The notes: generated by a model from the sequence alone, not told the origin. A stretch of DNA of 64,000 nt from Bacillota bacterium (GCA_017441925.1 JAFRUE010000007.1:434001-498000), one strand, 5' to 3'. Positions 55,895-63,331 are shown, numbered from the stretch's first letter. Numbers and translations: made by a program.

Positions 55895-58255
55895 TTATGC
55901 GGCACGCTTAGCCTGGCGTCCGCCTTTCATAAGCGCCCAGACCGGACCTGCGATCACAAGTGATGAATAGGTGCCCGCAATGAAGCCGGCAAGAAGCGGG
56001 AAGGCAAACCAGCGGATACTGTCGACGCCGAGGATAAAGAGCATCATGACCATCAGGATCGTTGTAATCGATGTAGACAATGAACGTCCCATAGTCTGCT
56101 TGATACTGTCGTTGACCAGCTGCGCCGTCTGGTTTGCACGGTACAGATGCTGGTTCTCGCGTACACGGTCGAATACGACGATCGTATTATTGATCGAGTA
56201 GCCGACGATCGTAAGGATCGCTGCGATGAAGTTGGAGTTGACCGGTACACGGAAGACCGCATAGACCGCGATAACGATGATGACGTCATGCAGCAGCGCG
56301 ATAATAGAGCTCAGGCCGAAGCGCCAGTCATGGAAGCGGATCGTGATATAGATCAGCATCAGAAGCGCTGCGACAAGCGTGGAAACGACAGAAGATGACT
56401 TCATCTCGCCGCTGATCATCGGGCTGATCGAGGACTGGGAAACCAGATTGCTTCCGTCAGGATCCAGGCCGAACTCAACAGCGATCTTGTCATAGAGCTC
56501 ATCCATCTTTGTGGTATCCATCTCTTTGACCTTGATCTGGACATGGTTCTCCTGTCCGGCTCCGCTTACAGACTGCACCATCGGATTGGTATCACCGCTG
56601 ATCTCCTTGACGATCCCGGTCAGCTTGTCGTTGTCATACTCCTGCTCCATATTGATCTGCATCATGGATCCGCCCTTGAAATCGATATCCAGGTTCATGC
56701 CCTTGAACAGGATGAAGCCCAGACCGATGACAGCGATACAGGCCGGAATGACAAGCCAGAGCTTCGTCTTCTCAATAATACGGACAGCCTTGACCTTGCG
56801 GAAGAAATCGGCAGATCTGTAGAGTCCGGTTTTATCCGGCAGGACAGCCGTGATATTCTTAAGGATCAGGTTGGACAGGACCAGCGCGGTAAACATGGAC
56901 AGGACAATACCAAGCGCCAGTGTCAGCGCAAAGCCTTTTACGGTACCGGTGCCCAGGAACCACAAGACACCTGCCGCGATCAGCGTTGTAACGTTACCGT
57001 CGATAATGGCGGACAGAGACTTACGGTAGCCCGAAGCAACCGCGGCCTCAATACGGCGGCCGACAGCCAGCTCCTCATTTACACGGGAATAGATAACTAC
57101 ATTCGCGTCGACAGCCATACCGATGGACAGCAGGATACCTGCGATACCGGGCAGCGTCAGCGTGACGTTGAACAGATTCAGCAGAAGGATCTCCGCGGAA
57201 ATATAGAAGATCAGAGAGATGCTCGCTACAACGCCGGGCACTCTGTAGATGATGATCATGAAGATCAGGACCAGGATGAAGCCGATCAGACCGGCCTTCA
57301 GGCTGGTGGAAAGAGCATCACGGCCGAGCGTAGCGCCAACACTGTTGTGCTCGATGTCTTTCAGTTCGACAGGAAGCGCGCCTCCGCGGATATCGGAAGC
57401 AAGCTGCTTGGCCTCATCCGCGCCGGCCATACCGGTAATGACCGCAACACCGTCATTGATCACAGCGTTTACAGTAGGAATGCTGACGATCGTTTCATCC
57501 AGACGGATCGCGATCTGCTTGTTGAGATAACGCTCCGTTGCGTCAGTGAATTTGTCTTTGCCGGAAGAAGTCAGCGCCAGGCGCACATAATCTTCCGCCA
57601 TACTGGTCTGAGAGACCTGACCGTGCTGTGCGGTCGCGTCAGCAACGTCATCGCCGACCAGAACGATCTCGGCCAGTCCCTGATCGATAGCCTTCTGCAG
57701 GATCTCAGAAGCAGCTTCAGGGAAATAATAAAAACTCGAGCCGGGGTTCGAAAGATACTGAACGACCATATCGCGGACCGTTTCCTTGCTGTAGGTCGAG
57801 TCTCCGGACTGCTCCATATCGGCAAGGACTTCTTCTGTCAGGGTATCGACATATTCATCCGTCAATCCGGCAGAAACCAGACTGTTCCAGTCAAGGCCGA
57901 CAAAGGTCAGCATCGCGGTCTTGCCGATCTGCTTTACAGCTTCATTCGCGTCTGAAACACCGGGAATCTCGACACGGATACGGTTCGTTCCGTCCTGGAA
58001 GCTTGACGCTTCCGTATAGCCGAGCGCAGACAGACGGTTATTGATGATCGCACGCGCGCCGTCCATCTGATTCTGCGTCGGATTGTCCTCTGCGGCCTGA
58101 TAGGTGATGCTGACGCCGCCGGCAAGGTCAAGGCCCAGATGGATATTCTTCATACCGACTCTGGCATTGTCGAGCCCGATAAAAGCAAACAGTGACGCAC
58201 ATGCTATGACTGCCGCGACCAGCAGCAGGATCAGCACATTTTTCATTCTCTTCAT
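55895..58255 (-). CDS. secDF: Protein translocase subunit SecDF (fused SecD and SecF)
   Basis: Membrane motor that helps SecYEG export using the proton or sodium gradient; 786 residues with about 12 membrane helices. The SecD half begins with a membrane helix at 8-28, then GLDLAGGVSITYQ, a periplasmic-type domain and GMAVDANVVIYSRVNEEL. The SecF half has FKGMNLDIDFKGGSMMQI and YSINNTIVVFDRVRENQHL. Fusion is usual in Firmicutes. ATG is preceded by GGAGGAAG. Promoter at 58318-58347. Confidence 0.96.
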   Translation of the reverse strand: MKRMKNVLILLLVAAVIACASLFAFIGLDNARVGMKNIHLGLDLAGGVSITYQAAEDNPTQNQMDGARAIINNRLSALGYTEASSFQDGTNRIRVEIPGVSDANEAVKQIGKTAMLTFVGLDWNSLVSAGLTDEYVDTLTEEVLADMEQSGDSTYSKETVRDMVVQYLSNPGSSFYYFPEAASEILQKAIDQGLAEIVLVGDDVADATAQHGQVSQTSMAEDYVRLALTSSGKDKFTDATERYLNKQIAIRLDETIVSIPTVNAVINDGVAVITGMAGADEAKQLASDIRGGALPVELKDIEHNSVGATLGRDALSTSLKAGLIGFILVLIFMIIIYRVPGVVASISLIFYISAEILLLNLFNVTLTLPGIAGILLSIGMAVDANVVIYSRVNEELAVGRRIEAAVASGYRKSLSAIIDGNVTTLIAAGVLWFLGTGTVKGFALTLALGIVLSMFTALVLSNLILKNITAVLPDKTGLYRSADFFRKVKAVRIIEKTKLWLVIPACIAVIGLGFILFKGMNLDIDFKGGSMMQINMEQEYDNDKLTGIVKEISGDTNPMVQSVSGAGQENHVQIKVKEMDTTKMDELYDKIAVEFGLDPDGSNLVSQSSISPMISGEMKSSSVVSTLVAALLMLIYITIRFHDWRFGLSSIIALLHDVIIVIAVYAVFRVPVNSNFIAAILTIVGYSINNTIVVFDRVRENQHLYRANQTAQLVNDSIKQTMGRSLSTSITTILMVMMLFILGVDSIRWFAFPLLAGFIAGTYSSLVIAGPVWALMKGGRQAKRAA

Positions 58256-58317
58256 TTACAGTAACTTCCTCCGGATTGATAATGGATATTCTATCTCAGT
58301 TCAAAAACACGTTATGA

Positions 58318-58347
58318 ATTATACTCTTATGTATTGGTGCCTGTCAA
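58318..58347 (-). promoter_or_regulatory. Promoter of secDF-recJ
   Basis: Minus strand TTGACA (58342-58347), 18 bases, TATAAT (58318-58323), about 63 bases before secDF. Confidence 0.8.
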
Positions 58348-58369
58348 GAAGCGCATCGGCATCTGCGGC

Positions 58370-59614
58370 TCAATTGCCGTAAAGGAGCCTATCCGCCAAA
58401 GCGTCAAATTCCGCAGAACTCTTGCTGCTCAGGATCGTGACCTGTCCCTTGTGATCCGTTCCGCGCATGATCCCGGCCTCCGCAAGCTGTCTTCTGAGCT
58501 CTCTGGCCGTTCCTTCGCTGCCGTCGTAGATCGTTACGGATCCTCCGGCAGCTTTGCGGATCGCATCTGACAGGAACGGATAATGCGTACATCCGAGTAC
58601 AATGGAATCAGCCGGCAGATACGGTCCAAGCAGGTCAGCAAGGAAACTGTCGAGTTCATCCCCTTCCAGAACGCCGCGTTCCACGAATTCCATCAGCCCC
58701 TGGCTCGGCACTTTGAGAATTCTTGCTTCACGGCTGTAGGTATCCATCAAAGCCGCGAATTTATTCTCCTGCAGGGTCATCGGTGTTGCCATGACAAGGA
58801 TCCGTCCTCCGGCAGAGTTAAGGACCGCAGGCTTTAAAGCCGGTTCAACGCCGATAACAGGCATATAATCGTATTGTTCGCGCAGACGGTTGATGCAGAC
58901 GCTCGTCGCCGTATTGCAGGCAACAGCGATCGCCTTAACTCCCCGCTCCACCAGATATGCCACATTTTCAAAGCAGTATCTCTGCACATCCTCCGGCGTC
59001 TTGGTGCCGTACGGTGCGTGCAGTATATCGCCTCGGTACAGAAAATCCTCAGCCGGCATCAGACGTATCATTTCTTTCAGGACACTTAATCCGCCAAGAC
59101 CGGAATCGACGATCCCGACCGGCGCGTCGGCATTCTGTGAGAAAGTGATATCCTGGAAGTTGAAAAGCTTCTTCTCCAGGATCCTTGCGGCCTGTTCCAG
59201 TCCCTCCTGATCCTCCGGACGGAACCGACCTGTCTCAAAACTGTCCAGATCGAGGACTCCCATCACCCGTCCGTTCCGGTTATGCAGCGGAATCACGATC
59301 TCGGAATTGGAGGCAGCGTCACAGGCGATATGCCCCGGGAACGCATGTACATCCTCAACACGGATCGTCTGATCCTGCTGCCAGGCTGTTCCGCAGACGC
59401 CTTTGCCCTTCGCGATCATCGTGCAGGCGGGTTTGCCCTGAAACGGTCCGAGGGCCAGCTCACTGCCCCGTACGAGATAGAATCCTGCCCAGTTCAGAGC
59501 AGACAGATTCTGATAGATCAAAGCGGATGCGTTCGACAGACCGGTCTCCACAGGCTCGGTCACGTCGATCAGCATATCGAGGGATGCTAATAACTCTTTA
59601 TAGTTATCCGGCAA
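58370..59614 (-). CDS. murI: Fusion: free methionine-(R)-sulfoxide reductase GAF domain + glutamate racemase
   Basis: Two enzymes in one chain of about 414 residues. Residues ~1-150 are the fRMsr-type GAF domain: NWAGFYLV, LGPFQGKPAC, GVCGTAW, FPGHIACDAASNSEIV, GVLDLDS. The three cysteines keep the spacing (10 and 24 residues) of the E. coli enzyme. From ~164 glutamate racemase begins (APVGIVDSGLGGLSVL) with both catalytic cysteines, ACNTAT (~Cys233) and GCTHYPF (~Cys342). The racemase supplies D-glutamate for peptidoglycan; the reductase would repair free Met-R-SO. I prefer TTG at 59612-59614, with AAAGGGTG six bases upstream; the ATG at 59633-59635 sits directly on the tRNA terminator and has no ribosome site. 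Confidence 0.9.
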   Translation of the reverse strand: MPDNYKELLASLDMLIDVTEPVETGLSNASALIYQNLSALNWAGFYLVRGSELALGPFQGKPACTMIAKGKGVCGTAWQQDQTIRVEDVHAFPGHIACDAASNSEIVIPLHNRNGRVMGVLDLDSFETGRFRPEDQEGLEQAARILEKKLFNFQDITFSQNADAPVGIVDSGLGGLSVLKEMIRLMPAEDFLYRGDILHAPYGTKTPEDVQRYCFENVAYLVERGVKAIAVACNTATSVCINRLREQYDYMPVIGVEPALKPAVLNSAGGRILVMATPMTLQENKFAALMDTYSREARILKVPSQGLMEFVERGVLEGDELDSFLADLLGPYLPADSIVLGCTHYPFLSDAIRKAAGGSVTIYDGSEGTARELRRQLAEAGIMRGTDHKGQVTILSSKSSAEFDALADRLLYGN

Positions 59615-59637
59615 TGTTTTCACCCTTTCTGTCATAA

Positions 59638-59666
59638 AAAAACGGTGCTGCAATACAGCGGCACCG
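59638..59666 (-). terminator. Terminator of the tRNA operon
   Basis: Minus strand CGGTGC / GCACCG stem with a 12-base loop and seven T. It ends about 23 bases before the racemase fusion start, for which I found no other promoter, so that gene may depend on read-through. Confidence 0.7.
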
Positions 59667-59675
59667 CGTGAGTTA

Positions 59676-59747
59676 AGCGCGAGACGGGATTCGGACCCGC
59701 GACCCTCGCCTTGGCAAGGCGATGCTCTACCCCTGAGCCACTCGCGC
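59676..59747 (-). tRNA. tRNA-Gly (GCC)
   Basis: Complete cloverleaf of 72 bases without CCA. Acceptor GCGCGAG pairs CTCGCGC, discriminator U. The anticodon stem-loop has GCC within TTGCCAA. The T-loop reads TCCGAAT instead of TTCGAAT, so position 55, normally pseudouridine, is C. Confidence 0.92.
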
Positions 59748-59751
59748 ATAG

Positions 59752-59825
59752 TAGCGGAGGACAGATTTGAACTGCCGACACCGCGGGTATGAACCGCGTG
59801 CTCTCGCCAGCTGAGCTACTCCGCC
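59752..59825 (-). tRNA. tRNA-Met (CAT), elongator-like
   Basis: 74 bases without CCA. Acceptor GGCGGAG pairs CTCCGCT with a G-U at the end. The anticodon arm is CGCGG TTCATAC CCGCG. It lacks the C1-A72 mismatch and the three G-C pairs of initiators and resembles the B. subtilis elongator tRNA-Met. Confidence 0.9.
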
Positions 59826-59856
59826 AAACAATAGATCTGATCTGTTCTCAGGATCA

Positions 59857-59872
59857 CTCGCCAGGAGAACAG

Positions 59873-59873
<1 letters not shown>
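59857..59873 (-). other. Hairpin in the spacer between two tRNAs (59836-59873)
   Basis: Between tRNA-Asp and tRNA-Met the spacer forms an 8-bp perfect stem (CTGTTCTC with GAGAACAG) around a 15-base loop. It has no T-run, so it is more likely an RNase processing or spacing element than a terminator. Confidence 0.45.
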
Positions 59874-59946
<73 letters not shown>

Positions 59947-59947
59947 A

Positions 59948-60021
59948 TGGGCCCTCAGGGACTCGAACCCGGGACCGACCGGTTATGAGCCGGCTGCTCT
60001 GACCAACTGAGCTAAAGGCCC
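59948..60021 (-). tRNA. tRNA with CAT anticodon, probably tRNA-Ile2 (lysidine-type)
   Basis: 74 bases without CCA. Acceptor GGGCCTT pairs AGGGCCC (one G-U). The anticodon loop is CTCATAA. The body (GCTCAGTTGGTCAGAGCAG, then CCGGCTCATAACCGG) resembles Ile2 tRNAs more than the elongator tRNA-Met in the same cluster, so C34 is probably changed to lysidine by TilS. One T-stem pair (C-U) is mismatched. Met identity cannot be excluded. Confidence 0.8.
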
Positions 60022-60027
60022 CTAGAA

Positions 60028-60099
60028 TGACCCCCAGGAGAATCGAACTCCTGTTTTCGCCGTGAGAGGGCGACGTCTTAGCCGCTTGACCAGGGGGCC
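60028..60099 (-). tRNA. tRNA-Glu (CTC)
   Basis: 72 bases without CCA. Acceptor GGCCCCC pairs GGGGGTC, discriminator A. The anticodon loop contains CTC (CCTCTCACG region), the rarer Glu isoacceptor; the usual TTC form is not in the window. First gene of the tRNA operon. Confidence 0.92.
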
Positions 60100-60106
60100 A
60101 TATGCA

Positions 60107-60128
60107 GACGTAACCGGGCCCGTCTGCG
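60107..60128 (-). other. Leader hairpin of the tRNA operon
   Basis: GCAGACG and CGTCTGC form a 7-bp stem between the promoter and tRNA-Glu, with no T-run. It may set the boundary for 5' leader removal. Confidence 0.45.
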
Positions 60129-60140
60129 AATGCAAGGGTT

Positions 60141-60169
60141 ATTATACTCTAATAAAATGAATCTGTCAA
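60141..60169 (-). promoter_or_regulatory. Consensus promoter of the tRNA operon
   Basis: Minus strand TTGACA (60164-60169), 17 bases, TATAAT (60141-60146): a perfect sigma-A consensus, 42 bases before tRNA-Glu, as expected for a highly expressed stable-RNA operon. Confidence 0.92.
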
Positions 60170-60222
60170 CCCTGTTTTCAGAAAAAATATGATCGAAATC
60201 TGATTTTATACAGCTGCCGCGG

Positions 60223-60411
60223 TCAGCTGTTCTCTCCTGTCTGCTCTTCCTGCTGTGCCTGCTGCTCTTTTTTCAACTGAGCCTTGCGGTCAATAGCGGA
60301 AATTGCATAGATCACCAGTGCGATCGCTCCGAGCACGAAGAAAATGCCAAGCATGCCTGTGCCCATGATTTCAAGTGATTTCAAAACAGCTGCCTGATCC
60401 AGTAAAATCAT
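60223..60411 (-). CDS. Sodium-pump decarboxylase gamma subunit (OadG-like)
   Basis: A 62-residue single-span membrane protein: helix at about 18-40 (GTGMLGIFFVLGAIALVIYAI), then a charged Lys/Glu/Gln tail (RKAQLKKEQQAQQEEQTGEN). This is the layout of OadG/MmdC small subunits, which hold the membrane complex together. It follows the beta subunit by 34 bases. Sequence alone is weak evidence at this size; the partner gene makes the call. A 7-bp hairpin without T-run (60210-60230) overlaps its stop. Confidence 0.8.
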   Translation of the reverse strand: MILLDQAAVLKSLEIMGTGMLGIFFVLGAIALVIYAISAIDRKAQLKKEQQAQQEEQTGENS

Positions 60412-60445
60412 TCTGTCTGCTCCTTTCCGTAATACCGTGCCGTCC

Positions 60446-61579
60446 TCAGTGCATAAAGAACTGGAGGATCATACCGCCGGCGACAACAGACGCGATCTGT
60501 CCGGAGACATTCGCGCTGACCGCTTCCATCAGCAGATGGTTGGTCTTGTCTTCCGAAACCGCAAGCTTCTCGACAACGCGTGCCGACATCGGAAACGCGG
60601 AGATACCGGCTGCGCCGATCATCGGGTTGATTTTCTTCTTGCTGAAGAGATTCAGCAGCTTGGCAAACATTACGCCGCCGATCGTATCGAACACGAACGC
60701 CGCAAGGCCGATGACCATGATCAGAAGCGTCTGCCAGGTCACGAACTGCGCTGCTTTCATATTATACGCGACGGTGATTCCGAGAAGCAACGTTATGATA
60801 TTCGTAAATTCATGCTGCGCAGTCTCGGACAGGTTGTCCAGTACTTTGCACTCCCTCAGGAGGTTGCCGAACATCAGGGATCCGACCAGGCCGATCGACA
60901 TCGGCGCGACCATACCCGCGATCAGCGTAACGACGATCGGAAAAAGGATCCTGGTCGTACGGCTGACAGGTCTTGCCGCGACATGTTCCATATGGATGCC
61001 CCGCTCTTTCTTCGTCGTGATCATCTTGATGACCGCCGGCTGGATGATCGGGACAAGCGCCATATACGAATAGGCGACAACTGCGATCGGTCCCATGTAG
61101 TTTGAATTCAGCACCTGGGATACCAGAATGGATGTCGGTCCGTCCGCCGCGCCGATAATTCCGATGGACGCCGCGTCCTTCAGATCGAATCCGAGCAGCG
61201 TCGCAACAGAGAGCGCCGCAAAAATACCGAACTGCGCTGCCGCGCCAAACAGGAACATCTTGGGATTCGAGATGAGCGGTCCGAAATCGATCATCGCTCC
61301 GATACCGATGAACAACAGGATCGGCATAGCCTCCGCCGCTCCGATACCGACAGTGTAGAGCCACTCAATGATACCGCCAGCCTCGATATTACCGGCCATC
61401 ATCTGGTTCAGCACGCCGGAATTCGGCAGGTTGACCAAAATCGCGCCGAATCCCATCGGCAGGAGAAGCGCCGGTTCCAGCTGTTTCTTGATCGCCAGCC
61501 AGATCAGCAGTCCTCCGACACAGTACATTACGATCTGCTGCCAGGTCACACTAAGGAATCCTTCAATCAGAAATGCCAT
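60446..61579 (-). CDS. Na+-translocating decarboxylase beta subunit (OadB/GcdB/MmdB family)
   Basis: Membrane carboxyl-biotin decarboxylase that exports Na+ while releasing CO2; about 377 residues with roughly ten helices. Family motifs include GAILVNLPNSG near the N-terminus, FIGIGAMIDFGPLISNPKMF, GIIGAADGPTSILVS (conserved Asp) and NPMIGAAGISAFPMSARVV. I chose ATG at 61577-61579 since GGAGG is five bases upstream. No alpha (carboxyltransferase) or biotin carrier gene is adjacent, so the substrate (oxaloacetate, methylmalonyl-CoA, glutaconyl-CoA) is open. Preceded by a riboswitch-like leader. Confidence 0.93.
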   Translation of the reverse strand: MAFLIEGFLSVTWQQIVMYCVGGLLIWLAIKKQLEPALLLPMGFGAILVNLPNSGVLNQMMAGNIEAGGIIEWLYTVGIGAAEAMPILLFIGIGAMIDFGPLISNPKMFLFGAAAQFGIFAALSVATLLGFDLKDAASIGIIGAADGPTSILVSQVLNSNYMGPIAVVAYSYMALVPIIQPAVIKMITTKKERGIHMEHVAARPVSRTTRILFPIVVTLIAGMVAPMSIGLVGSLMFGNLLRECKVLDNLSETAQHEFTNIITLLLGITVAYNMKAAQFVTWQTLLIMVIGLAAFVFDTIGGVMFAKLLNLFSKKKINPMIGAAGISAFPMSARVVEKLAVSEDKTNHLLMEAVSANVSGQIASVVAGGMILQFFMH

Positions 61580-61614
61580 AATTGCCTCCAATTAAATGAG
61601 TTATGCGATATGGA

Positions 61615-61648
61615 TAAAAAAGGCCCGTATCGCGTGCTACGATACAGG
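61615..61648 (-). terminator. Intrinsic terminator in the oadB-type leader
   Basis: Minus strand 9-bp stem CCTGTATCG / CGATACGGG (61640-61648 with 61624-61632, one G-U), a 7-base loop, then CCTTTTTTAT. It is located about 35 bases before the beta-subunit start, inside the transcript, so it is an attenuator. Its 5' arm is also part of the aptamer closing stem. Confidence 0.85.
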
Positions 61649-61735
61649 TCTTGTCTTTTCATGTTAAACCAGAAGCGATAAACGCGACGGTTGTTGATTT
61701 AACAGCATTTGCATGCTGACTACTCCCCTGAAATC
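61641..61735 (-). promoter_or_regulatory. Riboswitch-like leader, yybP-ykoY (Mn2+)-type candidate, upstream of the Na+ pump
   Basis: The minus-strand RNA contains GGGGAGUAGUC (61718-61728) and AGACAAGACCUGUAUC (61641-61656). These resemble the two conserved strands of the yybP-ykoY aptamer (GGGGAGUAGC and GCAAGACCUUU). They can close stem P1 (GAUUUCAGG with CCUGUAUC, with small mismatches) and the inner GUC/GAC pairing. Between them are hairpin AGCAU-GCAA-AUGCU and stem GUUAAA/UUUAAC. P1 formation would use the terminator's 5' arm, so ligand binding should switch genes ON. A Na+-sensing RNA is an alternative, given the target. Family membership is from memory of the consensus. Confidence 0.6.
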
Positions 61736-61740
61736 AATTT

Positions 61741-61770
61741 ATTATATCTCATTTCAAGCGGAAAAGTCAA
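61741..61770 (-). promoter_or_regulatory. Promoter of the Na+-pump leader
   Basis: Minus strand TTGACT (61765-61770), 18 bases, TATAAT (61741-61746). Transcription would start near 61734, right at the 5' strand of the aptamer P1 stem. Confidence 0.8.
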
Positions 61771-61786
61771 CTCCAAATTCTGAAAA

Positions 61787-62332
61787 TCAATCATGTTTTT
61801 GCAAAATCGATGCAAGAGGGCCTCGCAGGCGCAGATACAGGATCTCGGCAAGCAGGATCTTGACTGCATCTCCGGGAAGGAACGGAAGCACACAGTAACG
61901 CAGACTGTATCCGACTGTATTTCCTGTCAGGATGATGAACCAGATTGTACCGAACAGATAGCATACGAGCACGGCAATGAACATCGCCAGGAACAGCAGG
62001 ACTCTGCGCTTCCGGAAATGCCGGACCGCGATCCCGTCCAACACTGCTGTAAATAGATAACCGATCGCGTATCCGCCCGTCATTCCGAAAAGGACTCCGA
62101 GTCCGCCTTTGAATCCGGCCATGACCGGAATGCCGGCAGCCGCAAGCAGCAGATAGATCAGAACGCTCACTCCTCCGTATACCGGGCCTAAGAGTAAACC
62201 GGAAAGATGGACCGCGAACAATGCGAGATTGATCGGTATGAACGGCAGATCGATCTTAAGCTGTGAACACACGGCGATCAGTGCCGTGAATAATGCCGTC
62301 AGGATCATGTAAACAGTGGTTTTTCTCTTCAT
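61787..62332 (-). CDS. bioY: Biotin transporter BioY (ECF S-component)
   Basis: A 181-residue membrane protein with about six helices. Typical BioY features: LPFIPINLALFAVHLSGLLLG, the region GIPVMAGFKGGLGVLFGMTGGYAIGYL, and the C-terminal VLPFLPGDAVKILLAEIL. It imports biotin alone or with a shared ECF module, which is not encoded here. Biotin is the cofactor of the Na+-pumping decarboxylase whose beta subunit is the next gene. ATG follows AAGGAG. Promoter at 62367-62395, with a palindrome downstream of it. Confidence 0.94.
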   Translation of the reverse strand: MKRKTTVYMILTALFTALIAVCSQLKIDLPFIPINLALFAVHLSGLLLGPVYGGVSVLIYLLLAAAGIPVMAGFKGGLGVLFGMTGGYAIGYLFTAVLDGIAVRHFRKRRVLLFLAMFIAVLVCYLFGTIWFIILTGNTVGYSLRYCVLPFLPGDAVKILLAEILYLRLRGPLASILQKHD

Positions 62333-62347
62333 TCTGTATTCTCCTTA

Positions 62348-62361
62348 TGTCTGTTCAGACA
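62348..62361. promoter_or_regulatory. Perfect 14-bp palindrome at the bioY transcription start (operator candidate)
   Basis: TGTCTGTTCAGACA, a perfect inverted repeat, begins six bases past the -10 box and so covers the expected start site. It does not match the BirA or BioR operators I know. A repressor site or an mRNA hairpin just before the ribosome site are the two possibilities. Confidence 0.5.
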
Positions 62362-62366
62362 AGGAC

Positions 62367-62395
62367 AGTTTATCCTCTTCTTCCGCGGACGTCAA
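62367..62395 (-). promoter_or_regulatory. Promoter of bioY
   Basis: Minus strand TTGACG (62390-62395), 17 bases, TAAACT (62367-62372), about 35 bases before the bioY start. Confidence 0.7.
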
Positions 62396-62466
62396 GAAAA
62401 GAAAAGCGAATAAGGTTTACATATCCTGCGGGTCCGGAAAATAAAATCCGACTGTCTGTCAGGCAC

Positions 62467-62496
62467 AAAAAAGGGACGCCTCAGCAGGTGTCCCTT
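62467..62496 (-). terminator. Terminator after the HAD phosphatase gene
   Basis: Minus strand stem AAGGGAC-A-CCT / AGG-C-GTCCCTT around GCTG, followed by TTTTTTG. Located about 30 bases after the stop codon at 62525; it separates the operon from bioY. Confidence 0.85.
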
Positions 62497-62524
62497 CTGA
62501 TTCAGATCAGTCTGAACAGCTTGA

Positions 62525-63331
62525 TCAGTCCCTCTCAAGCTCGCCGATATTCTTCACGACCATCGTCGGACGTACGTCGGATGCGGCAAGATCTTCCGGT
62601 GTTGTTTCACCGGACATGACAAGGATCGATGTCACATTGTTCTTTGTGCCAAGCGCGATATCCGTGTACAGCCTGTCGCCGACCGCGGCCATGCGGCTTC
62701 TCGGGATCCCCGTATGATCCTCCAGGATCTCCAGGACTTCCTCATGCGGCTTACCGGTAAAACGCGGCTTCACACCTGTCGACATCGTGATCAGAGCGCA
62801 CATCGCGCCGGAATCCGGCATAAACCCGTATTCCGTCGGACAGTTGATGTCCTCGTGTGTGCTCAGGAATTCCGCACCGCTGCGCAGGAAATGGCACGCG
62901 CGTTCCAGTTTGTGATAGGTCAGCGTCGTGTCAAAGCCAAGCAGCACGATATCCGGGATCTTCACTTTCCAATCCTCGGGCATCGACTCCTCCGGTCCGT
63001 CCTCTACCAGCGGAATGCCTGCTTTACGGAAGCTCTCCTCAAGATCCGGCGTCCCGACAAGATAGACCGACTGACCGGCCCGGTGCGTTTTTAGGAAATG
63101 GATCATGACATCGCCGGAAGTCACGATATCCTCCCGTGTCGCATGGATCCCCATGCCGTTCAGGCGTTTCACATAGGTCTCCGGCGAGCGGGACGAATTA
63201 TTGGTGAAGAAAATGTATTTCTTCCCGTGTTCCCGGCAGCGTTCCAGGAACGGAAGCGTCTCCGGGAACAGATTGTTTCCCAGGTAGATCGTTCCGTCCA
63301 TATCCAGTACATATAATTCGATATCTGTCAT
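62525..63331 (-). CDS. HAD-IIA family phosphatase (NagD-like)
   Basis: A 268-residue HAD hydrolase. Motif I LDMDGTIYLGN (Asp10 and Asp12 region), motif II FTNNSSRSPE, the C2 cap, and motif IV AVGDRLYTDIALG. It should dephosphorylate a small phosphate ester; the subfamily includes NagD and 4-nitrophenyl/phosphoglycolate phosphatases. The start overlaps the DUF1667 stop as ATGA. In this neighbourhood glycerol phosphate metabolism is a reasonable but unproven link. Confidence 0.9.
   Translation of the reverse strand: MTDIELYVLDMDGTIYLGNNLFPETLPFLERCREHGKKYIFFTNNSSRSPETYVKRLNGMGIHATREDIVTSGDVMIHFLKTHRAGQSVYLVGTPDLEESFRKAGIPLVEDGPEESMPEDWKVKIPDIVLLGFDTTLTYHKLERACHFLRSGAEFLSTHEDINCPTEYGFMPDSGAMCALITMSTGVKPRFTGKPHEEVLEILEDHTGIPRSRMAAVGDRLYTDIALGTKNNVTSILVMSGETTPEDLAASDVRPTMVVKNIGELERD

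Noticed and set aside
59615-59749. N-terminal extension of the racemase fusion through the tRNA-Gly gene
   Set aside because: It would translate the tRNA and its terminator; the sequence there is not protein-like.
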